A stretch of 64,000 bases of DNA from Cyathus striatus (GCA_025738555.1 JAOVFP010000023.1:1054001-1118000), one strand, 5' to 3'. Shown: positions 11,249 to 23,665, counted from the stretch's first letter. The notes: generated by a model from the sequence alone, not told the origin. Translations and numbers: made by a program.

Positions 11249-13903
11249 GAACAAAGGGAGGGCGGGAGTACACCAGACCAATCCACATCGAATGAGACTC
11301 CGCTTGAGAACAACAGTCCACAACAATCAACGGAAACGGATGATCACGCGCACGACTTGTACACCTTTGAACATGCTTCGTTAATGGATGCTCTCGCTGA
11401 TCTTCCCAATATCAACCTCGTCGATGGCATTAAAAACCAATACAAGTCAGACTCTACCTTCAAAGCCATCTTAGACAACCCTAAAGGCCACAAGAACTTC
11501 ACTGTTACTAAAGATGGACTCATCTTTATGAAGGGGCCTAACGACAGAAAGATTCTATGCATCCCTCGTGCTATCATCCAAGGCAGAAATGCTTGAGAAA
11601 TCGTTATTTCTGAGGCTCACTCTCTTCTCGCTCACCTCGGACCCTCCAAAACTATTGACTATTTGAAAGATCACGTTTGGTGGCGAGATATGGTTTCTGA
11701 CACGCGTGCATTCTGTGAAACTTGCATGACTTGCAAAAGGAGCAAGCCTAACAATCAAAAACCTTATGGTTTATTGAATCCGCTACCTGTTCCTGCACGC
11801 CCATGGGAATCGGTTGGAATAGACTTTGTTGGACCGCTAAAGCATTCCAGTAACCGAGACGGTACTTTTGATTCTATCACCGTTATCATTTGCTTAATGA
11901 CAGGTATGGTACATTTGGTACCGAGCCGGACCGATTACACTGCAAAACAGGTTGCCGAACTAATGTTTGAGACAGTGTACAAGCACCATGGAATTCCCAA
12001 GAACATCGTCAGCGATAGAGATGTATTGTTCACTAGTATATTCTGGGGACACTTACATTCTTTATTAGGTACTAAACTCCGGATGTCGAGTGCCTACCAC
12101 CCTCAAACAGATGGCTCAACCGAACGTGCCAACCGTACCGTAACACAGATGCTTAGGCAATGTGTAAACGAGAAACAAACAGATTGGGTATCCCGACTCC
12201 CAGCTGTTGAATTCGCGATTAACTCTGCACGATCAGAAAGTACAGGGTATTCACCCTTCTTCCTTAACACAGGCCGAATGCCTAGGTCTATGATATGGGA
12301 TTCAGCTCCTACCAACGAATACCCCTCAGTTCGCAACTTTGCACTCCAGCGCAAGCTCGTACTTATGGCCGCTCATGATAGTGTCATAGCGGCGCGTGTC
12401 AAGCAAACACGAGATGCAAACCGTCGTCGACGACCTGAACCTTTTACCGAAGGTGATCTCGTTTATGTCTCGTCGACTAACATTCGTTTCCCAAAAGGAC
12501 TTGCTCGAAAACTTATCCCCAAATTCATTGGGCCGTATCGGATTCTGAAGGATTTCAAAAACCATTCATTCCGCATCGAGCTGCCAGCTCATCTCAAGCA
12601 ACGAGGAGTACATGATGTATTCCACTCATCCCTCCTTCGCGTTCACATTCCGAACGATGACCGTTTATTCCCGGGACGAATGGACAACCAGCTCGGTAAC
12701 TTCGAAGATTCCGAAGGAGAATGGTCCGTAGACTCTATTCTCAGCCATGTCGGTTCGAAAGAGGACGCTATGTTCGAAATTAAGTGGAAAACCGGAGATA
12801 TTACCTGGTTACCCTACTACCAGATCTCACATCTCGACGCGTTGTCTACTTACCTTGAACTCATAGGTGCTAAGGACATCGCTCATTTGCCAAAAGGAAC
12901 CGGCAACCCTCCTCGCGATGATGAACAAGTTTACGTTGACGAAGAGGAGGCCTTTGTTGGGGCTATTGTACCGCTCACCTATAAAGATGAGCTCAAACCT
13001 ACGCCTTCATCCCCCACCTCGCCCTCTAAAATCTTCACTCGCTTTATCTCTTTCGTTCACACCACCGTCTTCCATTCGTTCGCCTTTATATTTCAAATTC
13101 ATCCTCAAATCATGGCTCACCACTTTCGTACCGACATCGACCACCCCTCGATTACTCGCATCACCGCTTCGCACATCGAAATCAGCGACGCTGCCAACTC
13201 CCAGATCAAACTACGATGCGGTAACCACCAATTGTTGGAGTATTTGGCGCACGATAAACACCTTCGTGCTCATGGCGCAAATCCCGCGACTGGACCACTC
13301 GGATACAACGAGTTCGTAACTCTATTCAACAAGGCCGCTGTTGGACCAGCTCGTCTCTCCACCTACGAGGCATCAACCGACACGTTTACCGTTACGGAAG
13401 AACGTATCAGCAACTCGCTCTTCTTTATCCCGGACACTATTCCGCGCATTCCCAATAACGTGCCAGCTCCCAGCACCCCGGTCGTCACCCCACCTGTAGC
13501 TCCTGTAGCTGCTACGGCTCCCGTTGTTGCCAACACCACCGTCACTGCCACCAACGAAATTTCTTCCTTGCTCTCTGACCCACAGCAACAAGCTCGCATT
13601 TTCCGCCTCGCTCTCGACGCCGCTGACCGCCTCGAACGCAACCGCCAATCTTACCAACGTCGTAAAGCCGATCAAGCTGCACGAGAAGCTGCTAAACAAG
13701 CTAATCACGCGTCGTCTTCCAAGTTGAACAAGAGGAGGAACAAACCAAACAAGCCTGCCAGCACATCTTGGGGCTCTACTTCCTCCACCCCTCTTCCCAC
13801 TACTTCAAACACCTCTTGGGGATCTTCCACTTCCTATAATCCGGATGATCAGTACCTCACCGACTTCTCCATGGCCAACGGCACCAACACCGAAGACAAT
13901 TGA
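11249..13903 (+). CDS. pol: integrase and chromodomain part of the same polyprotein, with a long extra C-terminus
   Basis: Same frame as the upstream part. A second TGA at 11594-11596 lies between FMKGPNDRK...QGRNA and EIVISEAHSLLAHLG, inside the start of the integrase. The zinc finger is HSLLAHLG...CETCMTC and the core carries GIDFVGP, SDRDVLF and DGSTERANR, giving the D,D,E triad. The C-domain reads FIGPYRI and HDVFHSSLLRVH. A chromodomain-like module follows (EWSVDSILSH...FEIKWKTGDITWLPYYQI, 12720-12900). About 330 further residues are unlike standard integrases: one hydrophobic patch, an unrecognised folded-looking part, an Ala/Pro/Val stretch, a basic KLNKRRNKPNKP patch and repeated SWGS. 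It stops at TGA 13901-13903. Confidence 0.82.
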
Positions 13904-13919
13904 GGCATTCTCTCGAATA

Positions 13920-13932
13920 CCTGGAGGGCGCA
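13920..13932 (+). other. polypurine tract candidate of the plus-strand element
   Basis: A short G-rich stretch (CTGGAGGGCGCA) sits directly before TGTAACGCCC, the first bases of the 3' LTR. This is where plus-strand DNA synthesis of an LTR retrotransposon is primed. It is short and interrupted by pyrimidines, so the call rests mainly on position. Confidence 0.4.
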
Positions 13933-14280
13933 TGTAACGCCCGTGACATAAGAACACACTCGTTATCACTTTCTCTCTTTGTCCCAGCTCGTTACCATTC
14001 CGTTCGTTACCATCGTAGTTCCTGTTTCACTCTTTCGCGAGCTCTTACCCTTATACCATTCCTTAGCCTTACGCTACTTACATTCATTTGCCTTCCCACA
14101 AAGGACTTTAGATACCGATGTCTCAAGGGGTACTTACTATATTTCTTCCGGTCTCGGACCTCCAGAGTAGTATAAAAGACCTTAGAGTAGAACTGCATCG
14201 TCAGTGAATTATTATTCGTTAAACCAGTTATTTCCTCTACCGTGTGACAAGACACCTAACCGTTACTCTCAACGGTCACA
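13933..14280 (+). repeat. 3' LTR of the plus-strand gypsy element
   Basis: Begins TGTAACGCCCGTGACA, 29 bp after the end of the polyprotein stop codon, and ends ...AACGGTCACA, so the ends TGTAAC/GTCACA form an imperfect inverted repeat. It is about 348 bp long. A TATAAAAGA box lies near 14171, in the orientation to fire rightwards toward the carbamoyl-phosphate synthase gene. The left boundary is well placed by gene context. The right boundary is estimated from the TG...CA rule, because the partner LTR is not in the window. Confidence 0.6.
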
Positions 14281-14623
14281 GGCTCTTGCTACACTTTTAT
14301 TACGTCATCATGATCGTGAGAAGTGATGAAAATTTTGATTGAGGGAGATACAAAATGGAACGTCAAGCTTTCGTCCACTTTCATCGCCCGCCACTCGCCT
14401 TTGTTGCTCCCAGCTCTCTGCAACTCGGAGTTCTTCCTCCTGGTTCATGCTCTTCACTCAAAACACCAGAGACGAGTATGTATGTTTTACGATTCTTTCA
14501 TTCGTTTTTTTTTTAACAAAGAAATGAATCTTACTTTCAGCTACCTCAGTGACCTCGTGTTCTCTTTGCTTCCTCTTTAAGTAACCACTTCACTCCAAGA
14601 ACTAGGTGGCCAGTGAGCTAGCC
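14281..14623 (+). promoter_or_regulatory. promoter and 5' leader of the carbamoyl-phosphate synthase gene, with a leader intron candidate
   Basis: Only about 343 bp separate the LTR from the start codon. A strong intron candidate in the untranslated leader runs 14476-14540, with donor GTATGT, a T-rich run and acceptor TTTCAG. ATG codons at 14323 and 14326 open a short frame ending at 14580. Whether they are in the mRNA depends on the transcription start, which I cannot place. Confidence 0.4.
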
Positions 14624-17600
14624 ATGAGTCTCATACGACTCCCAACCATTTGGACTCGACAAATACCTCGAGCAGCGCGTTCTTTTCACTCAAGTCGCAT
14701 CGCGCGCTTCATTACTCCTACTAATACTCTTCGCGCTGTCGCTGCTCCTGCCGTCGGAGACTACGTTAAGAAAGATGGGGAGCATGTCTTGAACTCCCCC
14801 TCGGAGCTCGCTAGGAAGATCTCCGCGAAGGTCCTCCCGAAGCTCCCAAGGCCTGACGTCCAAAAGGTCGTCGTTGTGGGCAGCGGTGGACTTAGCATTG
14901 GTCAAGCCGGTGAATTCGATTACTCCGGTTCACAAGCCCTTAAAGCCCTTAGTGAAGAGGGTGTGCAAGCTGTCCTCATTAATCCTAATATTGCGACGTG
15001 GCAAACTTCTCATCAACTCGCACATGAAGTTTATTTCTTGCCTGTTACAGCGGAATATGTAGCCTATGTTTTGGAAAAAGAACGCCCGGACGGAATTCTT
15101 CTTACTTTTGGTGGTCAGAGTGCTCTTAACGTTGGTATTGAACTTGACCGTATGGGTGTTTTGGAACGTCTTGGCGTCAAGGTTCTGGGAACCCCGATTC
15201 GAACACTGGAAGTCTCGGAAGATCGTGATTTATTTGTTCAAGCACTTAAAGGTCTGTCCTATATTCTGTAGAGGCCTTCCTACCCTTCTGACTGTATCTT
15301 GCAGAGATTGACATCCCTGTCGCCCAGTCTACTGCTGTGTCTTCGGTGAATGCCGCCCTTGAAGCTGCAGAGAAGATTGGCTACCCAGTTATCCTTCGTT
15401 CTGCCTTCACTCTCGGTGGTCTCGGTTCTGGTTTTGCGAACAATGCTGATGAACTTCGTGATCTATCAGCCAAAAGTCTGAGTCTGAGTCCTCAGGTTCT
15501 CATTGAGCGAAGCATGAAGGGTTGGAAAGAACTGGAGTATGAGGTCGTACGTGACGGTGCTGATGTACGTACCCAGATTTCGATGCACCGTTTGGACGTT
15601 TTATTGATCTGTTACTAACTATACAGAACACGATCATTTGCTGCAATATGGAAAACTTTGATCCTCTTGGAACACATACTGGGGATTCTATTGTTGTTGC
15701 ACCGTCTCAGACACTGCCCGACGATGAGTATCATATGTTGCGTAGTGCGGCTCTCAAGGTTATCAGGCATCTCGGTGTCGTAGGCGAATGCAACATTCAG
15801 TACGCACTCAACCCCAATTCCAGGGAATACTGCGTTATTGAGGTCAATGCTCGGTAAGTGTGCAATCCCTTATTCCACACTGTACCATTTTACTGAAGAC
15901 ATGTAGTCTTAGTCGATCCAGTGCTCTCGCGTCCAAGGCTACCGGCTACCCTCTGGCTTATACCGCAGCGAAGATTGCCCTCGGATATACCCTTCCTGAG
16001 CTCCCCAATGCCGTGACGAAGACCACTACTGCCTGCTTCGAACCTTCCCTTGATTATATAGTGACAAAGATCCCTAAGTGGGATCTTGCTAAGTTCTCGT
16101 CCCAGGTTAACCGTGAGGTTGGTTCTTCAATGAAGTCTGTCGGCGAGGTCATGGCTATTGGTCGTACATTTGAGGAGAGTTTGCAAAAGGCTATTCGTCA
16201 AGTCGATCCCCGCTGGAAAGGCTTTGAAGTGTACATCGAGCCGGAAGATCTGGACCTTGCTTTAGCACGCCCGACGGATATGAGATTATTCGCTATTGCC
16301 TACGCTATGTATAGGAAGGGGTACACGGTCGACCGTCTTCACGATCTTACCAAGATCGACAAGGTTAGTGTACATTTAGTGCGATGGATCTTTAGCTAAC
16401 TTTTGAGTTTAGTGGTACCTATATAAGATAGACAACATCGTTCAGACACATCATGCACTCAAAGCAGCCGGATCAATCGAAAACATTGACATGGACCTCA
16501 TGACTCGAGCTAAGCGCATGGGCTTCGCCGACATTCAGATCGCTGACATCGTTAATTCGACTGAGGATGTTGTTCGTGCTCATCGTAAATCTTTTGGTAT
16601 TACACCCTTCGTCAAACGCATCGATACTTTGGCTGCTGAATATCCCGCCCACACGAACTACCTTTATACCACTTACAACGCGTCTGAACATGATGTCGAG
16701 TTCGATGACAACGGTACAATGGTTCTTGGTAGCGGCGTTTACCGTATTGGAAGCAGTGTGGAGTTCGATTGGTGTGCCGTCACTTGCGCTAGGCGACTCA
16801 GGGACATGGGCAACAAGACCATTATGATCAACTACAATCCCGAAACTGTCTCGACAGACTTCGACGAGGCCGACAGACTCTATTTCGAGGAACTTGGATA
16901 TGAACGCGTCATGGATATTTATGAGCTTGAAAATGCGCAAGGTGTCGTTGTCAGCGTTGGTGGTCAGCTCCCTCAGAATATTGCTCTCCGACTTAAGAAC
17001 TCCGGTGTCAACGTTCTTGGTACTGATCCCATGCAAATCGACAACGCAGAGGATCGTCATAAGTTCTCTTCTATTCTCGATAGCATTGGTGTTGACCAAC
17101 CTGAGTGGACTGAGGTTACCTCTTTAGAGGCTGCCAAGGAGTTCGCTAACAAGGTTACATACCCCGTCCTCATTCGTCCTTCTTACGTCCTTTCTGGTGC
17201 TGCTATGAACGTCGTTTATGAAGAATCTCAGCTAGAGTATAATCTCTCTGCAGCTGCGTCTGTGTCTCCTCTCCATCCCGTAGTCATCACCAAGTTCATT
17301 GATGATGCTCAAGAAATTGATGTCGATGCCGTCGCATACCAAGGCAAGCTTCTTGTTCACGCCGTCTCGGAGCATGTTGAGAACGCCGGTGTACACTCCG
17401 GTGACGCTACGCTTGTTCTTCCTCCCTTTTCCTTGTCCCTGGGCGATATGAACCGTCTCAAAATTATTGCTGAGAAGGTCGCTGCTGCATTCAAGATTTC
17501 TGGCCCTTACAATATGCAGATCATTCGCAAGCCCGCTGCGTCACCCGATGAAGAGGCTGAACTCAAGGTTATCGAATGTAATCTCCGTGCATCTCGTTCA

Positions 17601-18431
17601 TTCCCATTCGTGTCCAAGGTTTTAGGTCACAACTTCATCGATACTGCTACTGCCGCTATCTCTGGTCAAAATGTTCCTGAGCCAATTGATCTCATGCAGG
17701 AACCTAGAGATTATACTTCGATCAAGGTTGCTCAGTTCTCTTGGACTCGTCTAGGCGGTGCGGATCCTTTCCTGGGTGTTGGTGCGTTTAAGGTCATTTT
17801 CCTTATTAATTCTTCAATTAACCTATTTGATAGAAATGGCCAGCACTGGAGAAGTTGCCAGCTTCGGCAAGGACATTCACGAGGCTTACTGGGCATCCCT
17901 CTTGTCTACTACTGGATTCAAAGTTCCCCGTGCAGGATCTGGTGTTCTGATTGGAGGTGATATCACTAAACCTGAAATGACCACCGTTGCGAAGAAGTTC
18001 ATTGAGCTTGGATTCAAACTTTACTGTTCGTCACCTGCTGTCGAGGAATTCCTCAACGACATTCCCTACGTAACAGCCAAGCGTATCTTCTTTCCCAAGT
18101 CCGACAAACGTAAATTGCGCGAAGTGTTTGACGAGTACGAGATTCAATGCGTAGTGAATCTCGCTAAATCTCGCGCTGACACTTTTACCGATGAGGATTA
18201 CGTTGCTCGCAGGTATGTATATCGATGGTATGCAAGATCTGTTGCTAACGTCCACTTCGTAGGAATGCTGTCGACTTTGGTATTCCCTTGTTGAACAATG
18301 CCAAGACTGCCCAACTCTTTGTTGAGAGTTTGGCAAAAAAAATACCTCAGGGAGCCCTCAGAGGATACAATGAGGGACGTACACCATCAGAGGTCCGCTC
18401 ATGGCGTGAGTTCGTTGGCAAACGCGCGTGA
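14624..18431 (+). CDS. CPA2: arginine-specific carbamoyl-phosphate synthase, large chain (mitochondrial)
   Basis: Makes carbamoyl phosphate from glutamine-derived ammonia, bicarbonate and two ATP for arginine synthesis. Exons: 14624-15251, 15305-15564, 15627-15853, 15907-16363, 16413-17781, 17834-18212, 18263-18431. The introns are 49-62 nt GT-AG and the sum gives 1,162 residues, close to fungal large chains. The ATG at 14624 precedes a basic, Ser-rich, acid-free head ([20 protein letters not shown]) typical of a matrix-targeting peptide. Two tandem ATP-grasp halves are visible: the first with [20 protein letters not shown] and [13 protein letters not shown], the second with [15 protein letters not shown] and [17 protein letters not shown]-terminal MGS-like domain follows ([16 protein letters not shown]). 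The large chain stands alone, without a fused glutaminase or aspartate transcarbamylase, which separates it from the pyrimidine (Ura3/CAD-type) enzyme. The gene symbol follows yeast usage. Confidence 0.93.
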
Positions 18432-20073
18432 ACGCGGAAGAAATAAAATCAATCAATTATCAATATATGTGGAATCTATTTTAGGTTATCTTTTTCAGAA
18501 GGGCTTTTTCTTCTGTGTATATTTAATGTATGTAGCAGCAAAATGACAGATCTTGCTGACTTCAAACCCAGTGCACACATTTATTGTTGTCATTAATTTT
18601 CTTCCTCTTTTCGACGGAAATCCCCATGACGGCTCAATGTAGGAACAGTTCAAAGCACATATTTGCAACATGCTACCTATGCAAATCCCAGGTATAAATT
18701 AACATGTTTGAAATACAGTATGTACTTCTTAAGAAGATCCGAGTAGATTTGGCTAATACTACAAGATGCCACCCAGAAGGGGGTTGGAAAAGAAGGTAGC
18801 CACACAGTGAGTGGGAGCAGAGCGGGAGACCTTTCAAAGCACAAGGTGCGCCATGTATTAATGTTTGAATATCTATGCAATATATAGGTAATGCAGTATA
18901 TAGGTGTCCACAGATTCATTTCACGATTATCATGGCTTATAAGTGTCAAGTGAACACGGCCCGCATCACGTATCTTGGTGAAGACCTTAGACCCATCCAT
19001 GCACTACTTATGTAGACTAGTAGTAGTTAATGATTCCGTCATTTACTCTGAGGTTCAGTTTGTTTAGCGGTACTTACTGATATTTTTTGTTGAGTACTCG
19101 GACTCTGCCGTTTCTGTGTGGCACTGGGGCGAAACGTAAGCTTAGTTGATATTTCATTTACTCCGCCTCAAACTCTCAGATCTATAGCCAGTCCCTTTAA
19201 CATAGAAGCGAAAGTCTCTAGTCACCTTGGTAATAAATTAATGATGTTTCACTACCATCCATAGCATCTCTTAGTACAGATGTGAGACGTGAGCGCTTGA
19301 GCGCATGAGCTATCTGCATTTATGTAACTGTTATGCTAACTCGATACCATTCTAATCCTATGAACAGCAGTCAACTGGGGCCGTACTTATACTTGCCACT
19401 TGCACCCATCATCTCCAGAACTATTAATTGTGAAAATATCGCTGGTATCATGAATACGACGACGGTCGGATCTAATGATTGTCTTCTACTCCTATTAAGC
19501 ATCATGTTATACTTACTTCGTATCTCTTCGTATCCTTACAGGGCAATGGCAGACGAGCCATTGGAGTTGTTTTAAACCGAGGTAAATGTATTAAAAATAA
19601 ACCTCCTTCTGAGTCGGCCTGAGAATGAAATGCTCTATCTACTAAGTATGTTCGGATATGATGGAGAAACTGTGCATTGGCGCTGTTGCAATGCACTGTG
19701 CCGCAAGTTGACAACTTCTATTTTTATACTCGGGAGGATCGTGGTGGGGAATGACGTTCAGAAAAAGGATAAGCATCTCCTGCAGAGATCCACTAGTAAT
19801 ACCAGTACTTCACTAGATCGTGGCCGTAGTAAATGGGTCGGATAATCCACAAGGCTAAGTTTATCCAAATGCTAGGTGCTCTATTATGTATGCATTCCAG
19901 TAACTGCTACATGTGTAATGAACTATTTTAACGCCTGCTGATAAAATACTGCAAAAAGTATAATATATGTTATGCTTCTGGCTATACGATGATATATCCA
20001 ACAATTATTGGTTTAAGCGATATAATAATAATATAAATAATGATTATTTTAAAAAAGAAAAGGAGTTCTCGCA
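18432..20073. other. intergenic, no gene recognised
   Basis: Between the convergent ends of the carbamoyl-phosphate synthase and ammonia-lyase genes. The sequence is AT-rich, with only short open frames that carry no recognisable motif and no clear splice pairing. It presumably contains the two 3' untranslated regions. No repeat or RNA gene was seen. Confidence 0.5.
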
Positions 20074-22709
20074 TTATAAGAAGAGGTCGACGATAACGGG
20101 TTGCATCTTCCCATCCCGAATAGCCTGTAGTGACGTCAATTAGTAAAATCGCCATGAGAAGCGATAAATATACACAAACCTCATGGATGAGAGAAACATT
20201 TTGGCCAACAGTAAGTTCCTCAACACCGAGTCCATTGACGAATCGATGATAGTTTTCAGACCCATGCATCTTAATGCCAAGTGTTATCCGTACGAATTCG
20301 TAGATCGGACGAGTCTTGTTGAGATATCGACCTGCTGGAGCGGATCCCCTTCCCCCTGAGAGATATTCTCGTCTCAGGTTGTCCAGGAGCGCAGCTCCCC
20401 TCGAAGCAACGTTGGATCTGAAAGAAGGAATGGAAAGAAGGACTGCCCCTGCCTCGCTCGGAGATGTCGCGGCAGATTTGGTCAGGAAGTCAATGAGAAT
20501 CGTATTGCTTGATGCAGCGATCTTCTGCATTCGTTCAGGGGCGTCCATTGTGCTGGTGGACTCGAAAGTGTCCCCATCACTTGGGATGCTTGAACAATCA
20601 ACGAATTCTGTTGAGCACTGGTCATGATAGAGCCGAATGAAGCAGTGATCTCCTCCGATACGATTTGGTTAAGACCATTAAGGAATTCGTACTGGAGAGC
20701 ACGAAGATCAAGTGCTATAAATGTCCGGTCATGAGTATCAGATTTTCCCCAAAAAAATCAGAATTAATTACCTTGACAAAGAGCGTATAGATATGATGCT
20801 GTAAGAATGGACAGCACCTCCAGTGCGCTGATGGTTGCACGGGCAGAGATCAAGGCTAATGAGCTAGAATGGCATGAGCATACTCATTACAACGAAGAAC
20901 TATTCAAAATGCGTACTTCACTGCTTGATTGTGCATTTCAGCGGACTGAATATGAGTGGACACGGGGTTTGCCAGGTAACCGAGCTCGGCTACATATGCA
21001 GCAGTGGCAATGTCGAGACCCTTTGCGTGGTAGTTCAAGGAAGGATCGGTCGCAGCCAGAGAGGGTGGTAGACCGCGGTTCATTGCAGGGTTGACGAGTT
21101 CAGTGCACTGGGAGAACAGCAGTTTCCCAAAGTGGTGAAGACCGAGACGGGTCTTTTCCATTGCATTGGTGACTGCCATCGCCTGGAAGTTGCCGCCATT
21201 ATGGATGATACCGGTTTCGCCGTCAACGATAGGGTTGTCGGTTGCTAATGCAATAATCAGCATACAAAATAATACAATGATAAAAATATCCATACTTGAG
21301 TTGCACTCAATGGTGAGTGTCTTCAAAGACTGAAGGAGGTCTTCCAGTTGAGGACCCATGAACTGAGGGGCGGTACGGAGTGGATATCGGTCCTGCCTCA
21401 ATGTACCTTCGTCCTCGCTAATTGTCACCTCTTTTTCATGAGTGCTAGCAAAGAAGCTTCCATCCAGTAAATCCCAGATTAACCTAGCAGACTCAATCTG
21501 ACAAATAGTCAGACCTGGATTTCATCACGTTGGAAATAATACACTTACTTGACCAGGATGGGGGCGAGCAATATCGTGGATGAAAGGATCGAATGAGGCA
21601 CGAGTTCCTAAAAGAGCTTCTGTACCCATTGCGGTACAGACTTGGGCAAGCAGGGCTAGGTGAACGGCATCTGAAAGAGCGAGAGACGCCACAGAAGCGG
21701 AGAATGCAGTCCCGTTCAGAATCCCCAGATGTTCCTTGGATGCAAGAGAGATTGGCGCAATTCCACGTTTCTCAAGGGCCTGCTTGGAAGAGACAACTTG
21801 ACGTGCGCCATAAACGGCGGGTCCGTCAAATACCTTAATGGATGGGCTTCCAGTAAGGGCACCAGCGACGTATGATAGAGGGGATAGATCTGAGCGAAGA
21901 ACATAATTCATTAGGTTTTGACTCGGGAATTGAGTAACAAAAGACTAATTACCTCCGGAGGCAGATATGCTTCCGCGAAGGGGAATGACAGGCGTAATAT
22001 TGGCCTTGAGGAGCTCGTTCATCTTCTCGAGCAACTCCCACCTGATACCGGAATGACCCCGAATAAGAGAGTTCATGCGCACTAGAATAGCTCCTCGGAC
22101 CCAGGACTCAGGCATAGTGGTCGAGTTGAAAGGATCAGAAAGAGGCAGGACATCCAGGGGCGTCTCTGTGTTGGAGGGGGTGACGCCGGCTTGCAAAAGC
22201 TGGAGCAGGGCGTGTCCGAGAAGAATAGGGTTGTCAGTGCGAGTGTCGGCACTTCCGCCAAAACCAGTGGAGACGCCGTATACGCTCGTTCCGAGCTCAA
22301 CCTTGTCGGAAATGACTTTTCGGCACTTTGCTACCTTTTCCTTGACGCGAGGAGACTCATCGAGGGCGACGGAAGCAGCGTATCGAGAGGCGGCTGTGAC
22401 TGCAGCAATAGATAAATTATGGCCGTCGATAATGACCTGCTTTCCGTTTCTACGAATATGGTTAATACATTGGATGTCAGGCACGGAAAAGGGTAGTTAC
22501 TTGTAGCCCTCGAGCTCTCTGAAAGAATTTATGAACTCTTCGAGGAGAGTGTGAACTTTATGCGAAGCACGACGAGTGACTCTCGCGGCAGCAGTCTCTG
22601 TTGCGACGACCATAACACTGTTACGGCGCGCAGGGGGTGCACGAACAGGAGAGGAGAGAGAAGAGCGACGGTGGACGGTGGCAGTCTGAGAGTCGGCAAG
22701 GATAGGCAT
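20074..22709 (-). CDS. PAL: phenylalanine ammonia-lyase
   Basis: Deaminates phenylalanine to trans-cinnamate. In fungi it feeds aromatic catabolism and some secondary metabolism. Exons (minus): 22709-22501, 22449-21953, 21889-21549, 21497-21296, 21244-20917, 20863-20772, 20714-20603, 20552-20180, 20124-20074, about 734 residues. The MIO-forming Ala-Ser-Gly is in [17 protein letters not shown], split by the 21890-21952 intron. Other family marks are [16 protein letters not shown] (with the catalytic Tyr), [48 protein letters not shown] and the C-terminal [14 protein letters not shown]. The sixth to eighth exons are the least certain: the frame change near 20550-20610 is best explained by a 50-nt intron (20553-20602). 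The true last exon encodes [16 protein letters not shown], after a 55-nt intron. Confidence 0.93.
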
Positions 22710-23665
22710 TCTGATTAGGATTTAGATGGTAGAATTGGGAGAAGAGGAGGGGAATGATGAAGAGCAAGACATTGGATGGAGTTTATATAGAACATAGATT
22801 AGCTGTGTCTGGAGGAGAGAGAAGAGACGGCGGAATGATCTCAGATCTCAGATCTAATCACTGTCACAACTCGGTCACAATATTAATTGTTCGTTTCATT
22901 GACTAACTCCCTGTGCTCATCCCATCCCATTGGCTGTCCCCAGAGCCACACCGTCTGCCACCATTCTCCATGTCCCTCGTCACTGCAGTTGCCAGACCTT
23001 GCCACTTGCCTCTCTTCGCACAACCACTTGCCTCTCTGCATCCAGATCAGTACCACTGACATCTGAATGGCTGTACCCAGATTATCAGCGCTGCCATTTC
23101 CTGCCTGACTCACCCCCCTCTCACTGCGGTCTATCACTCCCTCCCTCCAGTTAATCTTTCGCTGCCTTGGAATTACCACTCGAGTCATTTCCTCTCGCTT
23201 GTGCCTTCAGCGCTGTTATGCTGTGCATTGAACAAGCCTAGCGCTCGGGAGCCATTTGATCCTGCACTCGAAAAATAGCACAGCACATTAATGCTCTTGG
23301 TAAAACTCCATCCATGTGATCTGTCTCTCCCATTCGTTCTATTTTCTCCGCGACGATCCGTCGACATGCCTGCTCGTGTCTCCGATCTCAAGGGTTTCAT
23401 TAGGCCACGTTGCCTTGCCTTGTACTGTATTCCGTCGCTAACCCCGGCTATTCGTCATACCGCCATATTATGAGCCTTCAACGTCCTTCAACGACAATAA
23501 AGTGATCATGAATAGCATTTTCATTTTGAACTGCGTCCTCTATCCTCCGACATATCATCACCTTACAACACTCCATAAAGTGAATCTTCACCGAAGTCTT
23601 TTGTCACAATGACATGGGTCTAATATGCTATGAAAACATTATACATACCTAATCATCATCATTCT
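22710..23665 (-). promoter_or_regulatory. upstream region of phenylalanine ammonia-lyase, no gene seen
   Basis: A purine-rich leader (minus-strand CT-rich) precedes the ammonia-lyase ATG. A tight direct repeat ATCTCAGATCTCAGATCT occurs near 22840-22857. Beyond that, the open frames on both strands show no motif. It separates the lyase from the 3' end of the small gene at 23666. Confidence 0.35.

Larger units (their letters stand above)
5923..14280 (+). mobile_element. second Ty3/gypsy chromodomain retrotransposon, plus strand, 5' end displaced
   Basis: A single forward reading frame (5923-13903) encodes gag, protease, RT, RNase H, integrase and a chromodomain-like tail, followed by a purine tract and a 3' LTR. 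No 5' LTR homologous to 13933-14280 occurs between 5300 and 5950, and the reading frame begins without an ATG immediately after the other element's apparent LTR end. This indicates that the 5' part of the element (5' LTR, leader and gag N-terminus) lies beyond the inserted minus-strand element, off the left edge. Over 8 kb it contains no indel, only two TGA codons. The catalytic residues of protease, RT, RNase H and integrase are all present. Confidence 0.88.

Noticed and set aside
14323..14580. 85-codon frame upstream of the carbamoyl-phosphate synthase as a regulatory upstream ORF
   Set aside because: The known arginine attenuator peptide belongs to the small-subunit gene, this frame has no resemblance to it, and a leader intron probably removes part of it.
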